A stretch of 34,553 bases of DNA, taken from NCBI RefSeq assembly GCF_020829665.1, contig NZ_JAIVFT010000037.1:1-34553 (forward strand), in the 5' to 3' direction. Of the stretch, positions 1 through 8,717 are shown one piece after another. Numbering within the stretch: position 1 is the stretch's first letter; each line of letters starts with the position of its first letter. Position numbers and translations under genes: made by a program. The notes below the pieces were generated by a model, which worked only from the letters and a program-made list of their open reading frames with translations, made no database searches and was not told the DNA's origin. Source of the DNA: Nostoc sp. CHAB 5824. Lineage in GTDB: Bacteria > Cyanobacteriota > Cyanobacteriia > Cyanobacteriales > Nostocaceae.

Positions 1-105
1 GAAGCGTTTAGAACAGCCATGTCTTTTCGATTTGTTGATTGGTTGAACTTGAACCGTGACGTGTTTGCTGCTTATAAAGCCAGTTTGGGTTACATTTGGG
101 CTTAA
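1..105 (+). CDS. C-terminal end of an unidentified protein (partial)
   Basis: Frame 1 is open from the first base to a TAA at 103-105 and gives 34 residues ending in YKASLGYIWA. The methyltransferase gene starts 25 bp further on in the same direction, so the two could be co-transcribed. The tail is rich in aromatic and small residues and has no motif that I recognise. An open stretch this short could also arise by chance; the position immediately before a co-directional gene is the main support. No function is proposed. Confidence 0.45.
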   Translation, partial: EAFRTAMSFRFVDWLNLNRDVFAAYKASLGYIWA

Positions 106-130
106 TTTTTGTCTAAGTCCCGTTAACTAG

Positions 131-895
131 ATGACATTGGCGGCATATGGGCCCTTATGTACTGAGGTTTATGAAATAACTAAGCCTGTTGATCGAGATT
201 ACCCGGATGTTTATTACTACATCAGACATCTTTCGTCAATTGGTGGCAGAATTTTGGAGGCGATGGTTGGAACGGGACGATTACTCATTCCACTGCTAGA
301 AGCTGGTATCAATGTTGAGGGGATTGATACTTCACCAGATATGCTTGCTGCTTGTAGAAAACATTGTAATGATCGGAATTTAAATCCTGTTCTGCATCAA
401 GGTTGTATAGAAAATCTTGACATTCCTGGTAAATATAGTGCAATTGTAGTTTCCTTTGGCTCATTCATGCTGCTAGAAAAGCGAACTGCTGCTGTGGCTG
501 GATTGCAAGCTTTTGCTCGACATTTGGAACCACAAGGGCGAATCTTTATTGATTTAGAGTTGCCTATCGAAGATTTTAAAACAGAAAATATTGTTAAACA
601 GCGATTGCCAATCAACTGCCCAGATGGATCAACAATCCTTTTACAATCGACATCTCGGATAGACTGGCTAAATCAAGTTAACACAACTGTGATTCGCTAC
701 GAGAAGTGGAAAGAGGGCAAACTTGTTGCTACAGAGTTACAAAATCTTTCCCTACATTGGTTTGGACGCGACGAATTTATTATGTGTTTACGGGAAAACG
801 GCTACAAAGACATTACCATATCCGCTAACTATACTGATGATCTAGAGCCAAGTTCATATAAAGACACCCTGTGTTTCTCAGCAGTACTGGCATGA
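131..895 (+). CDS. class I SAM-dependent methyltransferase
   Basis: This 254-residue protein should transfer a methyl group from S-adenosylmethionine to an unknown acceptor in the cytoplasm. The Rossmann-fold motif I is at residues 41-49 (ILEAMVGTG), followed by the second strand with its acidic residue (VEGIDTSPDM, about 63-72), which normally binds the ribose of SAM. Further strands (SAIVVSFGSF and GRIFIDLELP) match motifs IV and V of the family. The length is typical of small stand-alone methyltransferases. No clear Shine-Dalgarno site precedes the ATG, and the substrate cannot be read from the sequence. The gene lies just upstream of ssrA but is separated from it by an AT-rich promoter-like stretch. 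Confidence 0.85.
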   Translation: MTLAAYGPLCTEVYEITKPVDRDYPDVYYYIRHLSSIGGRILEAMVGTGRLLIPLLEAGINVEGIDTSPDMLAACRKHCNDRNLNPVLHQGCIENLDIPGKYSAIVVSFGSFMLLEKRTAAVAGLQAFARHLEPQGRIFIDLELPIEDFKTENIVKQRLPINCPDGSTILLQSTSRIDWLNQVNTTVIRYEKWKEGKLVATELQNLSLHWFGRDEFIMCLRENGYKDITISANYTDDLEPSSYKDTLCFSAVLA

Positions 896-935
896 ACCAA
901 AAATTTTTTGTCAGTAACACATTTCCAAAATTGCG

Positions 936-944
936 TATTATAAT
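936..944 (+). promoter_or_regulatory. -10 element upstream of ssrA
   Basis: TATAAT at 939-944 lies within a longer AT run, 17 bases before the mature 5' end of the tmRNA. No convincing -35 hexamer is found 16-18 bases upstream. Because tmRNA precursors are trimmed by RNase P, a short 5' leader between the start site and base 962 would be expected. Confidence 0.5.
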
Positions 945-961
945 TGAATTATGAAGCGCAT

Positions 962-1348
962 GGGTCCGTCACGGTTTCGACAGGTTGGCGAACGCTGCTC
1001 TGTGATTCAGGTCGAGAGTGAGTCTCCTCTCGGAAATCAAAGGCTCAAACAAAAAGTAAATGCGAATAACATCGTTAGCTTTGCTCGTAAGCCTGCTTTA
1101 GCAGTTGCCTAAAAACCTCTTATAGGTTCGAGCGTCTTTAGTTTGACTCCGTTAAGGACTGAAGACCAAACCCCAACGGATGCTCTAGCAAGCGTTCTCT
1201 GGTTGGCTTGTTAGCTAAGATTAAATCAGAGCATCCTACGTTCGGGATAATGAACGATTCCCGCCTTGAGGATTAGAAAGGCTAAACCTGTGAATGAGCG
1301 GGGGGTCAATACCCAATTTGGACAGCAGTTCGACTCTGCTCGGATCCA
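962..1348 (+). ncRNA. ssrA: transfer-messenger RNA (tmRNA), one-piece
   Basis: The tRNA-like 5' arm GGGTCCG (962-968) pairs with CGGATCC (1341-1347), followed by the discriminator A and no encoded CCA. A T-arm with TTCGACT in the loop closes the 3' end. The internal reading frame starts with GCG at 1062 and stops with TAA at 1110-1112. It encodes the tag ANNIVSFARKPALAVA, which has the cyanobacterial ANNIV start and a non-polar degradation end. The RNA rescues ribosomes stalled on broken mRNAs by adding this tag with SmpB. At about 387 nt it is the usual one-piece form. The ORF that can be drawn across it on the opposite strand is spurious. Confidence 0.96.
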
Positions 1349-1365
1349 CTAAAAATAGTTAATAA

Positions 1366-1405
1366 GTCCACCTGGTAATTTGATATCAAGGTGGATTTTT
1401 TTTTT
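1366..1405 (+). terminator. rho-independent terminator of ssrA
   Basis: TCCACCT at 1367-1373 pairs with AGGTGGA at 1389-1395, with a 15-nt loop, followed directly by a run of ten T residues. It begins 18 bases after the tmRNA 3' end. Confidence 0.85.
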
Positions 1406-1652
1406 TGATATGTAAAGACAACTAGAGATAAAAATTTTAAGTCATTTCTAAGCCCATATGCTTGAATTAAAGCTTGATCTTCCCCAACCCTCCTTAAAAA
1501 AGAGGGAATTAAAGCAGGCTTTTTAAGAGGAGCCACTGGGGTCTTTTGCCTGTAAGTGCTCTACTGTAATAGTATTCCTATTCCATGTCTACAAAATTTA
1601 TCCCACACTAACATTCGTATAAGTGGGATAAATTTTAAGATAGATGTGGGCT
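1406..1652. other. non-coding stretch with degenerate repeat and a hairpin
   Basis: No gene is seen. The part around 1480-1545 carries a CCCTCC...GAGGG motif and AT-rich text of the kind scattered between Nostoc genes. A perfect 14-bp inverted repeat lies at 1593-1606 and 1623-1636 and is listed separately. Confidence 0.5.
1593..1636. repeat. perfect 14-bp inverted repeat next to transposase remnant
   Basis: The left arm AAAATTTATCCCAC (1593-1606) and right arm GTGGGATAAATTTT (1623-1636) are exact reverse complements around a 16-nt loop. It sits 17 bp beyond the stop codon of the transposase remnant. It could be a terminator, a remnant of the element's end, or an independent repeat. Confidence 0.6.
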
Positions 1653-2108
1653 TTAAGTATTCTGTTCCTGGGGTTGTTTGCGTGGGTTGCCAAACCTCCT
1701 TCCCCTCGTTTTAAGTACTCGTCTGAGTCGGTCTGCACTTAAGCTTACTTGACGCTCAGATGCCAGTTTTTTTGCGAGTTGTTTTGAGTTATAAGTCTGC
1801 GGCTCTTGGGCTAAACAATTTTCTAGATAAACCAAGTCTGATTCTGAATATCGGGGTTTTCCCCCTCGACCAGGAGCGTCCCACAGACCTGCTAAACCCA
1901 TTTTTTCCCAACGATGAAGGGTTTGACGTACTGTTGAGATTGCCCAGTTTAAGCCTTTAGCAATATGCTCATTTTTTAAGCCGCGAGCATTCAACAGTAA
2001 AACTTGAGCACGATCCTTGGTACGTTGAGGAACATCTTTAGCTTTTCTTAACTCTTCTAAAGTCAGCTTTTCTTCTTCATTCAGAAAGACTTTCAATCGG
2101 CATCCCAT
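1653..2108 (-). mobile_element. IS630-type transposase, N-terminal HTH part only
   Basis: The 151-residue product carries the helix-turn-helix half of an IS630/Tc1-mariner transposase. The first HTH spans about residues 30-70 (QRTKDRAQVLLLNARG, then an HIAKGLNWAISTVRQTLHRW helix pair), and the second winged region is about 85-140 (YNSKQLAKKLA, LSADRLRRVLK). In many cyanobacterial IS630 elements a second frame downstream encodes the DDE catalytic domain. Here nothing resembling it follows on the minus strand; the next gene in that direction is tmRNA. The element is therefore most likely truncated and unable to transpose. The start ATG at 2106-2108 is the first in frame. Confidence 0.75.
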
Positions 2109-3421
2109 AAACGATAACCTTTAACATAGTCAATTTTTGGCATTGTTATGTCTATTCACGCCTTTATACTTACTACGGCATATGTTCAACAACACATTTT
2201 TAACTGAATAATAAGTATTAAGTATGTTGAAGTTTAGCCTTATAGCTGTTGTGTGCGAAGTATTAGCTTGAAGACATTATTAAAGTTTGTAATCTATCAT
2301 CAGTAATAATTTGCCGTAAAAAGCTAGGCATATAAAAAACCACACCTTTAACTTGTACGTGCATGTAAATTGAATAGCCATAAGCTAAAGCATCTGGCTA
2401 TGATGAAAATAATTTGTTGGCGTTGTCTTGATTAATGGCTAAGGTTAATAATAATAAAACTGTATCACTAAAATTATTAGATTATTCGTATTTGTACGGT
2501 CATTCATCGAAACTTTAAAAATGATTTTTACTCTAGTTTCTACTTGACCGAGCACAAAAAGATATATACACAGCCCTAGTTCTTTTTATTTAACTATTCT
2601 CATAAACTTTACTTTGATTCTCTGTAAAAATACATCTGTTTCCTCGACTTTACATAAAATTTATATTTTACGTAAAAGATTCTTAGTTGAGACAAGAATA
2701 TATTTAATATCCATTGCAAGAACAATAGTAACAGTTTATTTGATGCATATTTAAAAGGTGCGAAAAGTTCGTCTTATTTTCCCTACTTTTCCTACCTTTC
2801 CTACCTTTCCCACTTTTCCTACCTTTCCTACTTAGCTATAAGCGAGTAGCTTAAAAAAAGTTAACTTTCTCTATTTGACATTTAAATCTATTCTCTTAAG
2901 ACATCGATGTTGCGATCGCCCGAAATTTTGCGCCACAATCACAAGTCTCTCTGGAAATTCTAGTATATCCTTAGCATTCATACGTCATTTTCAAAAAAAG
3001 GTTACTTACTATAACAGTTTTATAGCAATCCTAAACTATTTGTGAGAGAGTAAAAGGATGAAAAGCTTATAAATCAATACTTTTAATCTCGGTATTTTCT
3101 TGTCATTCAATTCTAATTGCTATAAACGTATGATGTTTTTAGTTTTTAGGTTTTAAAATTTTATTGTTAAATAATATGATGAACATGATATTTTTGAATT
3201 AAGATAAAATCAGATAAATAGCCAAAATAAACACTCAGTAAAATTTGATAAATCAATTAATGTTAAGTAGATTTTTCGAGTCATATTTTTTGCTAAAAAA
3301 CAGCAATAATTGATACAAGTCAAATTTTGCAAAAACTGATATTCATTACAACTAAAAAAAAAAATAATAGGGACAATGGGGGCAGAAGGAAAACCTGTTA
3401 ATTTGCGCTCGGAGACGAATA
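2109..3421. other. 1.3-kb AT-rich region without a recognisable gene
   Basis: Neither strand has a convincing coding frame. The content is AT-rich with one HIP1-like octamer near 2914, a 9-bp pyrimidine-rich tandem repeat (2776-2836) and a long A-run at 3354-3364 before flv3. The last 100 bp presumably hold the flv3 promoter and leader, but no -35/-10 pair stands out. Confidence 0.5.
2776..2836 (+). repeat. 9-bp tandem repeat, pyrimidine-rich on this strand
   Basis: About six units of the form CCTACCTTT / CCTACTTTT / CCCACTTTT follow one another. No G occurs on this strand across the tract. It has no coding potential of its own. Confidence 0.7.
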
Positions 3422-5140
3422 ATGGTAGCGATCGCAGAGAACGTTCAACATCGGTTAACTATACAAACTGTAGAAATTGCCCCTAACACAACGGCGATTC
3501 GCTCTCTTGATTGGGATCGCGATCGCTTCGATATCGAATTCGGACTGCAAAACGGCACAACCTACAATTCATATCTAATTAGGGGTGAACAAACAGTTTT
3601 GATTGATACTTCTCACCAGAAGTTTCGCGATCTGTATTTAGAGACTCTAAAAGGTCTTGTTAACCCCAAAACAATTGATTACATAATTGTCAGCCACACA
3701 GAGCCAGACCATAGCGGCTTGGTGGAAGATGTTCTTCAGTTAGCTCCAAGAGCTACCGTTTTAGCCTCAAAAGTTGCGCTTCAGTTTTTGGAAGGCTTAG
3801 TACACGATCCTTTTTCCAAGCGAATTGTCAAAAGTGGCGATCGCATAGATATCGGCAAAGGACACGAAATGGAATTCGTGAGTGCGCCTAACTTGCACTG
3901 GCCGGATACAATCTTTAGCTTTGACCGCAAAACCCAAATTCTCTACACCTGTGATGCTTTTGGGATGCATTTTTGTGACGATCGCACCTTCGACGAAGAT
4001 TTAGAAGCGATCGAAGCTGACTTTAGATTTTACTACGACTGCTTGATGGGCCCTAACGCTCGTTCGCTGCTGAATGCCATGAAGCGGATGGGTGAACTAG
4101 GGAAGATTAATATAATCGCCAACGGTCACGGGCCGTTATTATACCACCATCTAGATGTTCTAACCGGGTGTTACGAAAATTGGAGCCAAAAACAAGCTAA
4201 AGCAGAAACAACAGTTGGCTTGTTTTTTGTCTCAGATTACGGATATGGTGAGCGCCTTGGTCATGCAATTGCCGAAGGTATACAGAAAACTGGCGTTGGG
4301 GTAGAAGTACTGGATCTAAGTACTGCCCAGAGCCAAGAAATCCAAGAACTAGCCGGCAGAGCAGCTAGCATCATTATCGGTATGCCCCCGACTACTGACG
4401 CCGCAGCCCAAGCTAGTATCAGTTCCGTGCTAGCTGTCGCCAAGAACAAGCAAATGGTTGGGCTGTTTGAATGTTACGGTGGGGATGATGAACCCATTGA
4501 TACACTCCGCAGAAAATTTCTCGATTCTGGCATCAAAGAAGCCTTCCCAGCCATTCGGATTAAAGAGGCTCCCACCGCATCTACATTCCAGTTGTGTGAA
4601 GAAGCGGGTAAAGACTTGGGACAATTGCTGGTGCGCGATCGCAACATCAAGCAAATCAAGTCCCTCGACGTCAACATGGAAAAGGCGTTGGGTCGGATTA
4701 GTAGTGGACTGTATATAGTCACCACTAAAAAAGATAATGCCTCAAGTGCAATGCTGGCGTCTTGGGTAACGCAAGCGAGTTTGCAACCCTTAGGATTGAC
4801 AATTGCCGTTGCGAAAGACCGCGCCATCGATTCCTTAATGCAAGTAGGCGATCGCTTCGTCCTCAACGTTTTGGAAGAAGGCAATTATCAAGAACTAAAA
4901 AAGCACTTTCTCAAGCGCTTGCATCCGGGTGCTGACCGCTTTGCTGGAGTGAAAACTCAAACCGCGAAAAACGGTTCTCCGATTCTAACTGATGCTTTAG
5001 CATACATGGAATGTGAAATACAGAGCAGCATGGAATGCAGCGACCACTGGATTTTATACTGCACCGTCCAAGAGGGTCGTGTCTCCAAAAACGATGGACT
5101 GACAGCCGTTCGCCATCGCAAAGTAGGTAATTACTACTAA
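3422..5140 (+). CDS. flv3: flavodiiron protein Flv3 (canonical diiron-site type)
   Basis: Cyanobacterial A-type flavodiiron proteins pass electrons from NAD(P)H or ferredoxin to O2, making water without reactive oxygen; Flv3 acts with Flv1. The 572 residues show the three expected parts: metallo-beta-lactamase-like diiron domain (about 30-260), flavodoxin-like FMN domain (about 262-410) and C-terminal flavin-reductase domain (about 425-572). All diiron ligands are present: H92-x-E94-x-D96-H97, H159, D178 and H236. This separates it from the Flv1 type. The ATG at 3422 follows GGAG (3411-3414). flv1 lies 102 bp downstream on the same strand. In Anabaena 7120 an adjacent flv3-flv1 pair is, as I recall, the heterocyst-specific B pair, so this may be flv3B; sequence alone does not settle A versus B. 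Confidence 0.92.
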   Translation: MVAIAENVQHRLTIQTVEIAPNTTAIRSLDWDRDRFDIEFGLQNGTTYNSYLIRGEQTVLIDTSHQKFRDLYLETLKGLVNPKTIDYIIVSHTEPDHSGLVEDVLQLAPRATVLASKVALQFLEGLVHDPFSKRIVKSGDRIDIGKGHEMEFVSAPNLHWPDTIFSFDRKTQILYTCDAFGMHFCDDRTFDEDLEAIEADFRFYYDCLMGPNARSLLNAMKRMGELGKINIIANGHGPLLYHHLDVLTGCYENWSQKQAKAETTVGLFFVSDYGYGERLGHAIAEGIQKTGVGVEVLDLSTAQSQEIQELAGRAASIIIGMPPTTDAAAQASISSVLAVAKNKQMVGLFECYGGDDEPIDTLRRKFLDSGIKEAFPAIRIKEAPTASTFQLCEEAGKDLGQLLVRDRNIKQIKSLDVNMEKALGRISSGLYIVTTKKDNASSAMLASWVTQASLQPLGLTIAVAKDRAIDSLMQVGDRFVLNVLEEGNYQELKKHFLKRLHPGADRFAGVKTQTAKNGSPILTDALAYMECEIQSSMECSDHWILYCTVQEGRVSKNDGLTAVRHRKVGNYY

Positions 5141-5157
5141 GACAGAGGTAGCACAAA

Positions 5158-5195
5158 ACAGGGGATAGGGGATAGTTTTCTTTTCTATCCCCTGT
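5158..5195 (+). repeat. inverted repeat between flv3 and flv1
   Basis: GGGGATAG occurs twice (5161-5168 and 5168-5175, sharing one base). Either copy can pair with CTATCCCC at 5185-5192, and the outer copy extends to ACAGGGGATA / TATCCCCTGT. Only scattered T residues follow. It may attenuate read-through or stabilise the flv3 message, or be one of the dispersed hairpin repeats of Nostoc genomes. Confidence 0.6.
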
Positions 5196-5242
5196 CCGTT
5201 GTCCGGTTTTTTCAGATATTTCCCCAACTTTACCCAACAGCT

Positions 5243-6955
5243 ATGACCAATTCCAAGCCACGCGACGTACAAGTTCTACCAATTGCTACAAATACTAAAG
5301 CTATCAGAGCACGTAGTTGGTCACGTCTGCGGTTTGAAATTGAATACGCACTTGAAAGAGGTACTACCTCCAATTGCTATTTAATTGAAGCTGATAAAAC
5401 CGCACTTATTGATCCACCGCCAGAAAGCTTTACTGAAATTTATTTAGAGGCATTGCAGCAGACTTTAGATTTACGACGTTTGGATTATATAATCCTGGGT
5501 CATTTTAATCCCAACCGAGTTGCAACCCTCAAAGCAATTTTAGAATTGGCACCACAGGTAACCTTTGTCTGTTCTCTTCCCGGTGCGAACAATTTGCGTG
5601 CTGCTTTCCTAGACCATGATTTGAAAGTCTTGGTGATGCGGGGGAAAGAAACTCTGGATTTAGGCAAGGGTCATGTTTTAAAATTCTTCCCCACTCCTAG
5701 CCCACGTTGGCCGGAAGGACTTTGTACCTACGATCAACAAACCCAAATTCTTTACACAGATAAGTTATTTGCAACTCATCTCTGTGGTGATGAAGTGTTT
5801 GATGATAACTGGGAAGCGCTCAAAGAAGACCAGCGTTACTACTTTAACTGCCTGATGGCTCCCCAAACTCCTCATGTGCAAGCAGCTTTGGAGAAAATAT
5901 CAGATTTGCAGGTAAGAATGTATGCTGTGGGTCATGGGCCCTTGGTACGCACCAGCTTAATTGAACTTACCAAAGCTTATGGAGAGTGGAGCCGTGCTCA
6001 CAACGATCGCGAGATTTCCGTTGCTCTACTTTACGCTTCAGCTTACGGGAATACGGCGACTTTAGCACAAGCGATCGCTTTGGGACTGACCAAAGGTGGA
6101 GTCGCCGTCAAATCAATCAATTGCGAATTTGCCACCCCTGATGAAATTCGCATCAACCTAGCACAGTCAGACGGTTTTATCATCGGTTCTCCTACCATCG
6201 GTGGTCATGCGCCAACTCCGATTCATACTGCTTTAGGTATTGTGCTATCGAGCGGTGACAACAGCAAACTAGCTGGGGTCTTTGGTTCTTATGGCTGGAG
6301 TGGCGAAGCATTTGACTTAATAGAAGGTAAACTTCGGGATGCTGGGTATCGCTTTGGCTTTGACACCTTGAAAGTAAAGTTTAAACCTGATGATGTCACT
6401 CTCAAGTTCTGTGAAGAACTAGGTACAGACTTTGCCCAAGCACTGAAAAAGGCTAAAAAGGTACGCGTACCACAACAAGCCGCTACTCCAGTAGAACAGG
6501 CTGTTGGTCGGATCGTTGGTTCTGTCTGCGTGGTGACAGCGAAACTTGGAGAAGTGTCTACCGCAATGTTAGGCGCTTGGGTTTCTCAAGCTACCTTCAA
6601 TCCACCTGGATTAACTGTTGCGATCGCCAAAGATCGAGCGATCGAATCTTTGATGTATCCAGGCGGTAAGTTTGCCTTAAATATTCTACCTGAAGGCAAT
6701 CATCAAGATTACATGAAGCATTTCCGTAAATCTTTCGCGCCTGGGGAAGACCGATTTGCCAACTTTAGTACAGCAGTTGCAGATAACGGTTGTACCATCC
6801 TCACCGATGCTTTAGCATATTTAGAATGCTCAGTCAGTCAACGTCTGGAATGTGGCGACCATTGGGTTGTGTATGCAACTGTGGATGAAGGTAAATTACT
6901 CAAGCCTGATGCTGTAACTGCCATTAACCATCGCAAAACCGGCACTCATTATTAA
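5243..6955 (+). CDS. flv1: flavodiiron protein Flv1 (degenerate diiron-site type)
   Basis: This is the partner of Flv3 in light- or heterocyst-linked O2 reduction. The 570 residues have the same three-part layout as the preceding gene. The metal-binding motif is altered: H87-x-N89-x-N91-R92 replaces HxExDH, R155 stands where His159 of Flv3 is, and K174 where Asp178 is. The later GHGPL segment is kept. Loss of acidic ligands with retention of FMN and flavin-reductase domains is the mark of the Flv1/Flv2 class, which is thought to work as a heterodimer with Flv3/Flv4. The ATG at 5243 is in frame with conserved sequence; no strong ribosome site is visible, so translation may depend on flv3 co-transcription. 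Confidence 0.92.
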   Translation: MTNSKPRDVQVLPIATNTKAIRARSWSRLRFEIEYALERGTTSNCYLIEADKTALIDPPPESFTEIYLEALQQTLDLRRLDYIILGHFNPNRVATLKAILELAPQVTFVCSLPGANNLRAAFLDHDLKVLVMRGKETLDLGKGHVLKFFPTPSPRWPEGLCTYDQQTQILYTDKLFATHLCGDEVFDDNWEALKEDQRYYFNCLMAPQTPHVQAALEKISDLQVRMYAVGHGPLVRTSLIELTKAYGEWSRAHNDREISVALLYASAYGNTATLAQAIALGLTKGGVAVKSINCEFATPDEIRINLAQSDGFIIGSPTIGGHAPTPIHTALGIVLSSGDNSKLAGVFGSYGWSGEAFDLIEGKLRDAGYRFGFDTLKVKFKPDDVTLKFCEELGTDFAQALKKAKKVRVPQQAATPVEQAVGRIVGSVCVVTAKLGEVSTAMLGAWVSQATFNPPGLTVAIAKDRAIESLMYPGGKFALNILPEGNHQDYMKHFRKSFAPGEDRFANFSTAVADNGCTILTDALAYLECSVSQRLECGDHWVVYATVDEGKLLKPDAVTAINHRKTGTHY

Positions 6956-7605
6956 ATAGTGAGAAATTTAACTTAGCAAGAAAGACAGAGGGCAGGAGGC
7001 AGAAGGCAGAAGGTAATTCTGATTTCTGTCCTCTGCCCTCTACCTTCTTCACGGGAAGCGCTTTAGCTTAAATATAGGCAAAGCGTTTTATAACAAAAAT
7101 TCTCTTTTTTATTGTGGGATGGACAAGATGTCTATCTCATTTTTTGTCAAGATGCAGAGTCTGCCCAAAAGAATTTTAGTTACTTACTAAGTACAGCATT
7201 TCATTAATTTATAGCGAATTAAATTTAGCAATACCCTGCAATCCGAATGCATCGACTGACAATGCCAATGCATCCCCTTGCATTAAAAACGCTACGTTTT
7301 ACGCAAAGCTGTACTAAGCTATCTATCTTTAAACAGATATTGGAAGTTTGAGATTACACACGATATACTTTTATATTACAAAACCATCTATTGTTTTAAA
7401 AGGACTCCGACAATACTCTGATAGATTTCTGAAATGAGGAATCATTGGCTAGGAAATGTGTTGAGTGCGATCGCAATAAAGCAGATGACGGAAACGCTGT
7501 TGCTGGTGTATTGCCTAGCTTATGCCCAAGAGTAGGAGCATCATCATACTCTGCGGCAAAATTATCACTAATCAAACACCAGAGTTATCAAGGAGTCAAA
7601 GCCAA
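6956..7605. other. 650-bp intergenic region after flv1
   Basis: Apart from the imperfect hairpin at 6987-7041, I see one HIP1 octamer near 7468 and AT-rich DNA without a coding frame. The promoter of the following gene must lie here; no unambiguous hexamers were found. Confidence 0.45.
6987..7041 (+). terminator. imperfect hairpin downstream of flv1
   Basis: The purine-rich arm at 6987-7004 (starting AGAGGGCAG) pairs with 7024-7041 (ending CTGCCCTCT) at 15 of 18 positions. It lies about 30 bp after the flv1 stop, where a transcription end is expected. There is no T-run, so it is a weak terminator or a dispersed repeat. Confidence 0.4.
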
Positions 7606-8679
7606 GTGAATCCCAGTGACAGCAACATTAACAAACCATCTCTAGAAATCAACGCTTCTCGTCAGTTTACCCCTTGGCTGTATGAGCAAAACCTGAGTTT
7701 GTCCTTCACTACCTATCAAGCAGGCAAGTTATTCTTCATCGGGTTACAACCAAACGGCAAATTATCTGTATTTGAACGTAGCTTTGAGCGGTGCATGGGG
7801 TTGTATGCCAATGGCAACAGCCTCTACATGAGTTCTCTGTACCAACTGTGGCGATTTGAAAACATCATCCAACCCGGACAAAACCACCAAGGTTACGATG
7901 CTCTTTATTTGCCTCAGCTGAGTTATGTGACGGGAGATTTGGATATTCACGACATCGCTTTGAGTAGAGCAGAAGAAAAAGATTTAAGTTCACAAAAATT
8001 AGTATTTGTCAATACCTTATTTAGTTGTTTAGCAACAGTCAGCGAAACCCACAGTTTCGTTCCCTTGTGGAAGCCAAACTTTCTCAGCAAGCTAGCGGCG
8101 GAAGATCGGTGTCACCTGAATGGGTTGGCAATGCAACAAGGAAAACCTAAATACGTCACCGCCGTCAGCCAGTCAGATGTAGCAGAAGGCTGGCGGGAGC
8201 ATCGGGCAAATGGCGGCTGTCTCATTGACGTAGAAAGCAATGAAATTGTATTGCGCGGATTATCCATGCCCCACTCCCCGCGCTGGCATCAGGAAAAACT
8301 CTGGCTGCTCAACTCAGGCGCGGGAGAGTTTGGCTTTGTCGATTTAAAACGGGGAGTGTTTGAACCAGTCGCCTTCTGTCCAGGATATCTGCGCGGTTGT
8401 GCATTTCATGGCAACTTTACAATAGTGGGAATTTCTCAACCCAGGCATAATAAGACCTTTAGCGGCTTGCCCCTAGATGATAAATTGCAACAGAAAAACG
8501 TTGAGCCTCGCTGTGGGTTACTAGTGATTGACCTAAGAAGCGGCGATATTGTCCATTCCTTGCGAATGCAGGGGGTAGTACTGGAATTGTACGACGTGGT
8601 AGCACTTTTGGGGGTACGTCGTCCAATGGCGATCGGGTTTCGCAGCGACGAAATTCGGCGGGTGGTAACAGTGGGATAA
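7606..8679 (+). CDS. TIGR03032 / DUF4915-type protein
   Basis: The product resembles the cyanobacterial TIGR03032 family of unknown function, which has beta-propeller-like repeats. Supporting text includes FTPWLYEQNLSLSFTTYQAGK near the start, SLYQLWRFEN, RCHLNGLAM, GCLIDV, LSMPHSPRWHQEKLWLLNSG and FCPGYLRGCAFHGN. The frame is open from an ATG at 7522, but that codon has no ribosome site. The in-frame GTG at 7606 is preceded by AAGGAG at 7590-7595 and lies just before the conserved part, so it is chosen here (357 residues). No signal peptide is seen. A calcium-binding (RTX) gene remnant follows 38 bp later. The assignment is from memory of the family; activity is unknown. Confidence 0.75.
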   Translation: MNPSDSNINKPSLEINASRQFTPWLYEQNLSLSFTTYQAGKLFFIGLQPNGKLSVFERSFERCMGLYANGNSLYMSSLYQLWRFENIIQPGQNHQGYDALYLPQLSYVTGDLDIHDIALSRAEEKDLSSQKLVFVNTLFSCLATVSETHSFVPLWKPNFLSKLAAEDRCHLNGLAMQQGKPKYVTAVSQSDVAEGWREHRANGGCLIDVESNEIVLRGLSMPHSPRWHQEKLWLLNSGAGEFGFVDLKRGVFEPVAFCPGYLRGCAFHGNFTIVGISQPRHNKTFSGLPLDDKLQQKNVEPRCGLLVIDLRSGDIVHSLRMQGVVLELYDVVALLGVRRPMAIGFRSDEIRRVVTVG

Positions 8680-8717
8680 AAACAATTTAAATCCGTAATT
8701 TAAAAGAATTAATAACA

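Noticed and set aside
1306..1536. 76-codon minus-strand frame across the tmRNA 3' end
   Set aside because: It overlaps the tRNA-like domain and terminator of ssrA and has no protein-like pattern.
3422..5140. Plain metallo-beta-lactamase or rubredoxin:oxygen oxidoreductase
   Set aside because: The extra flavin-reductase domain and the adjacent degenerate partner identify the cyanobacterial Flv type.
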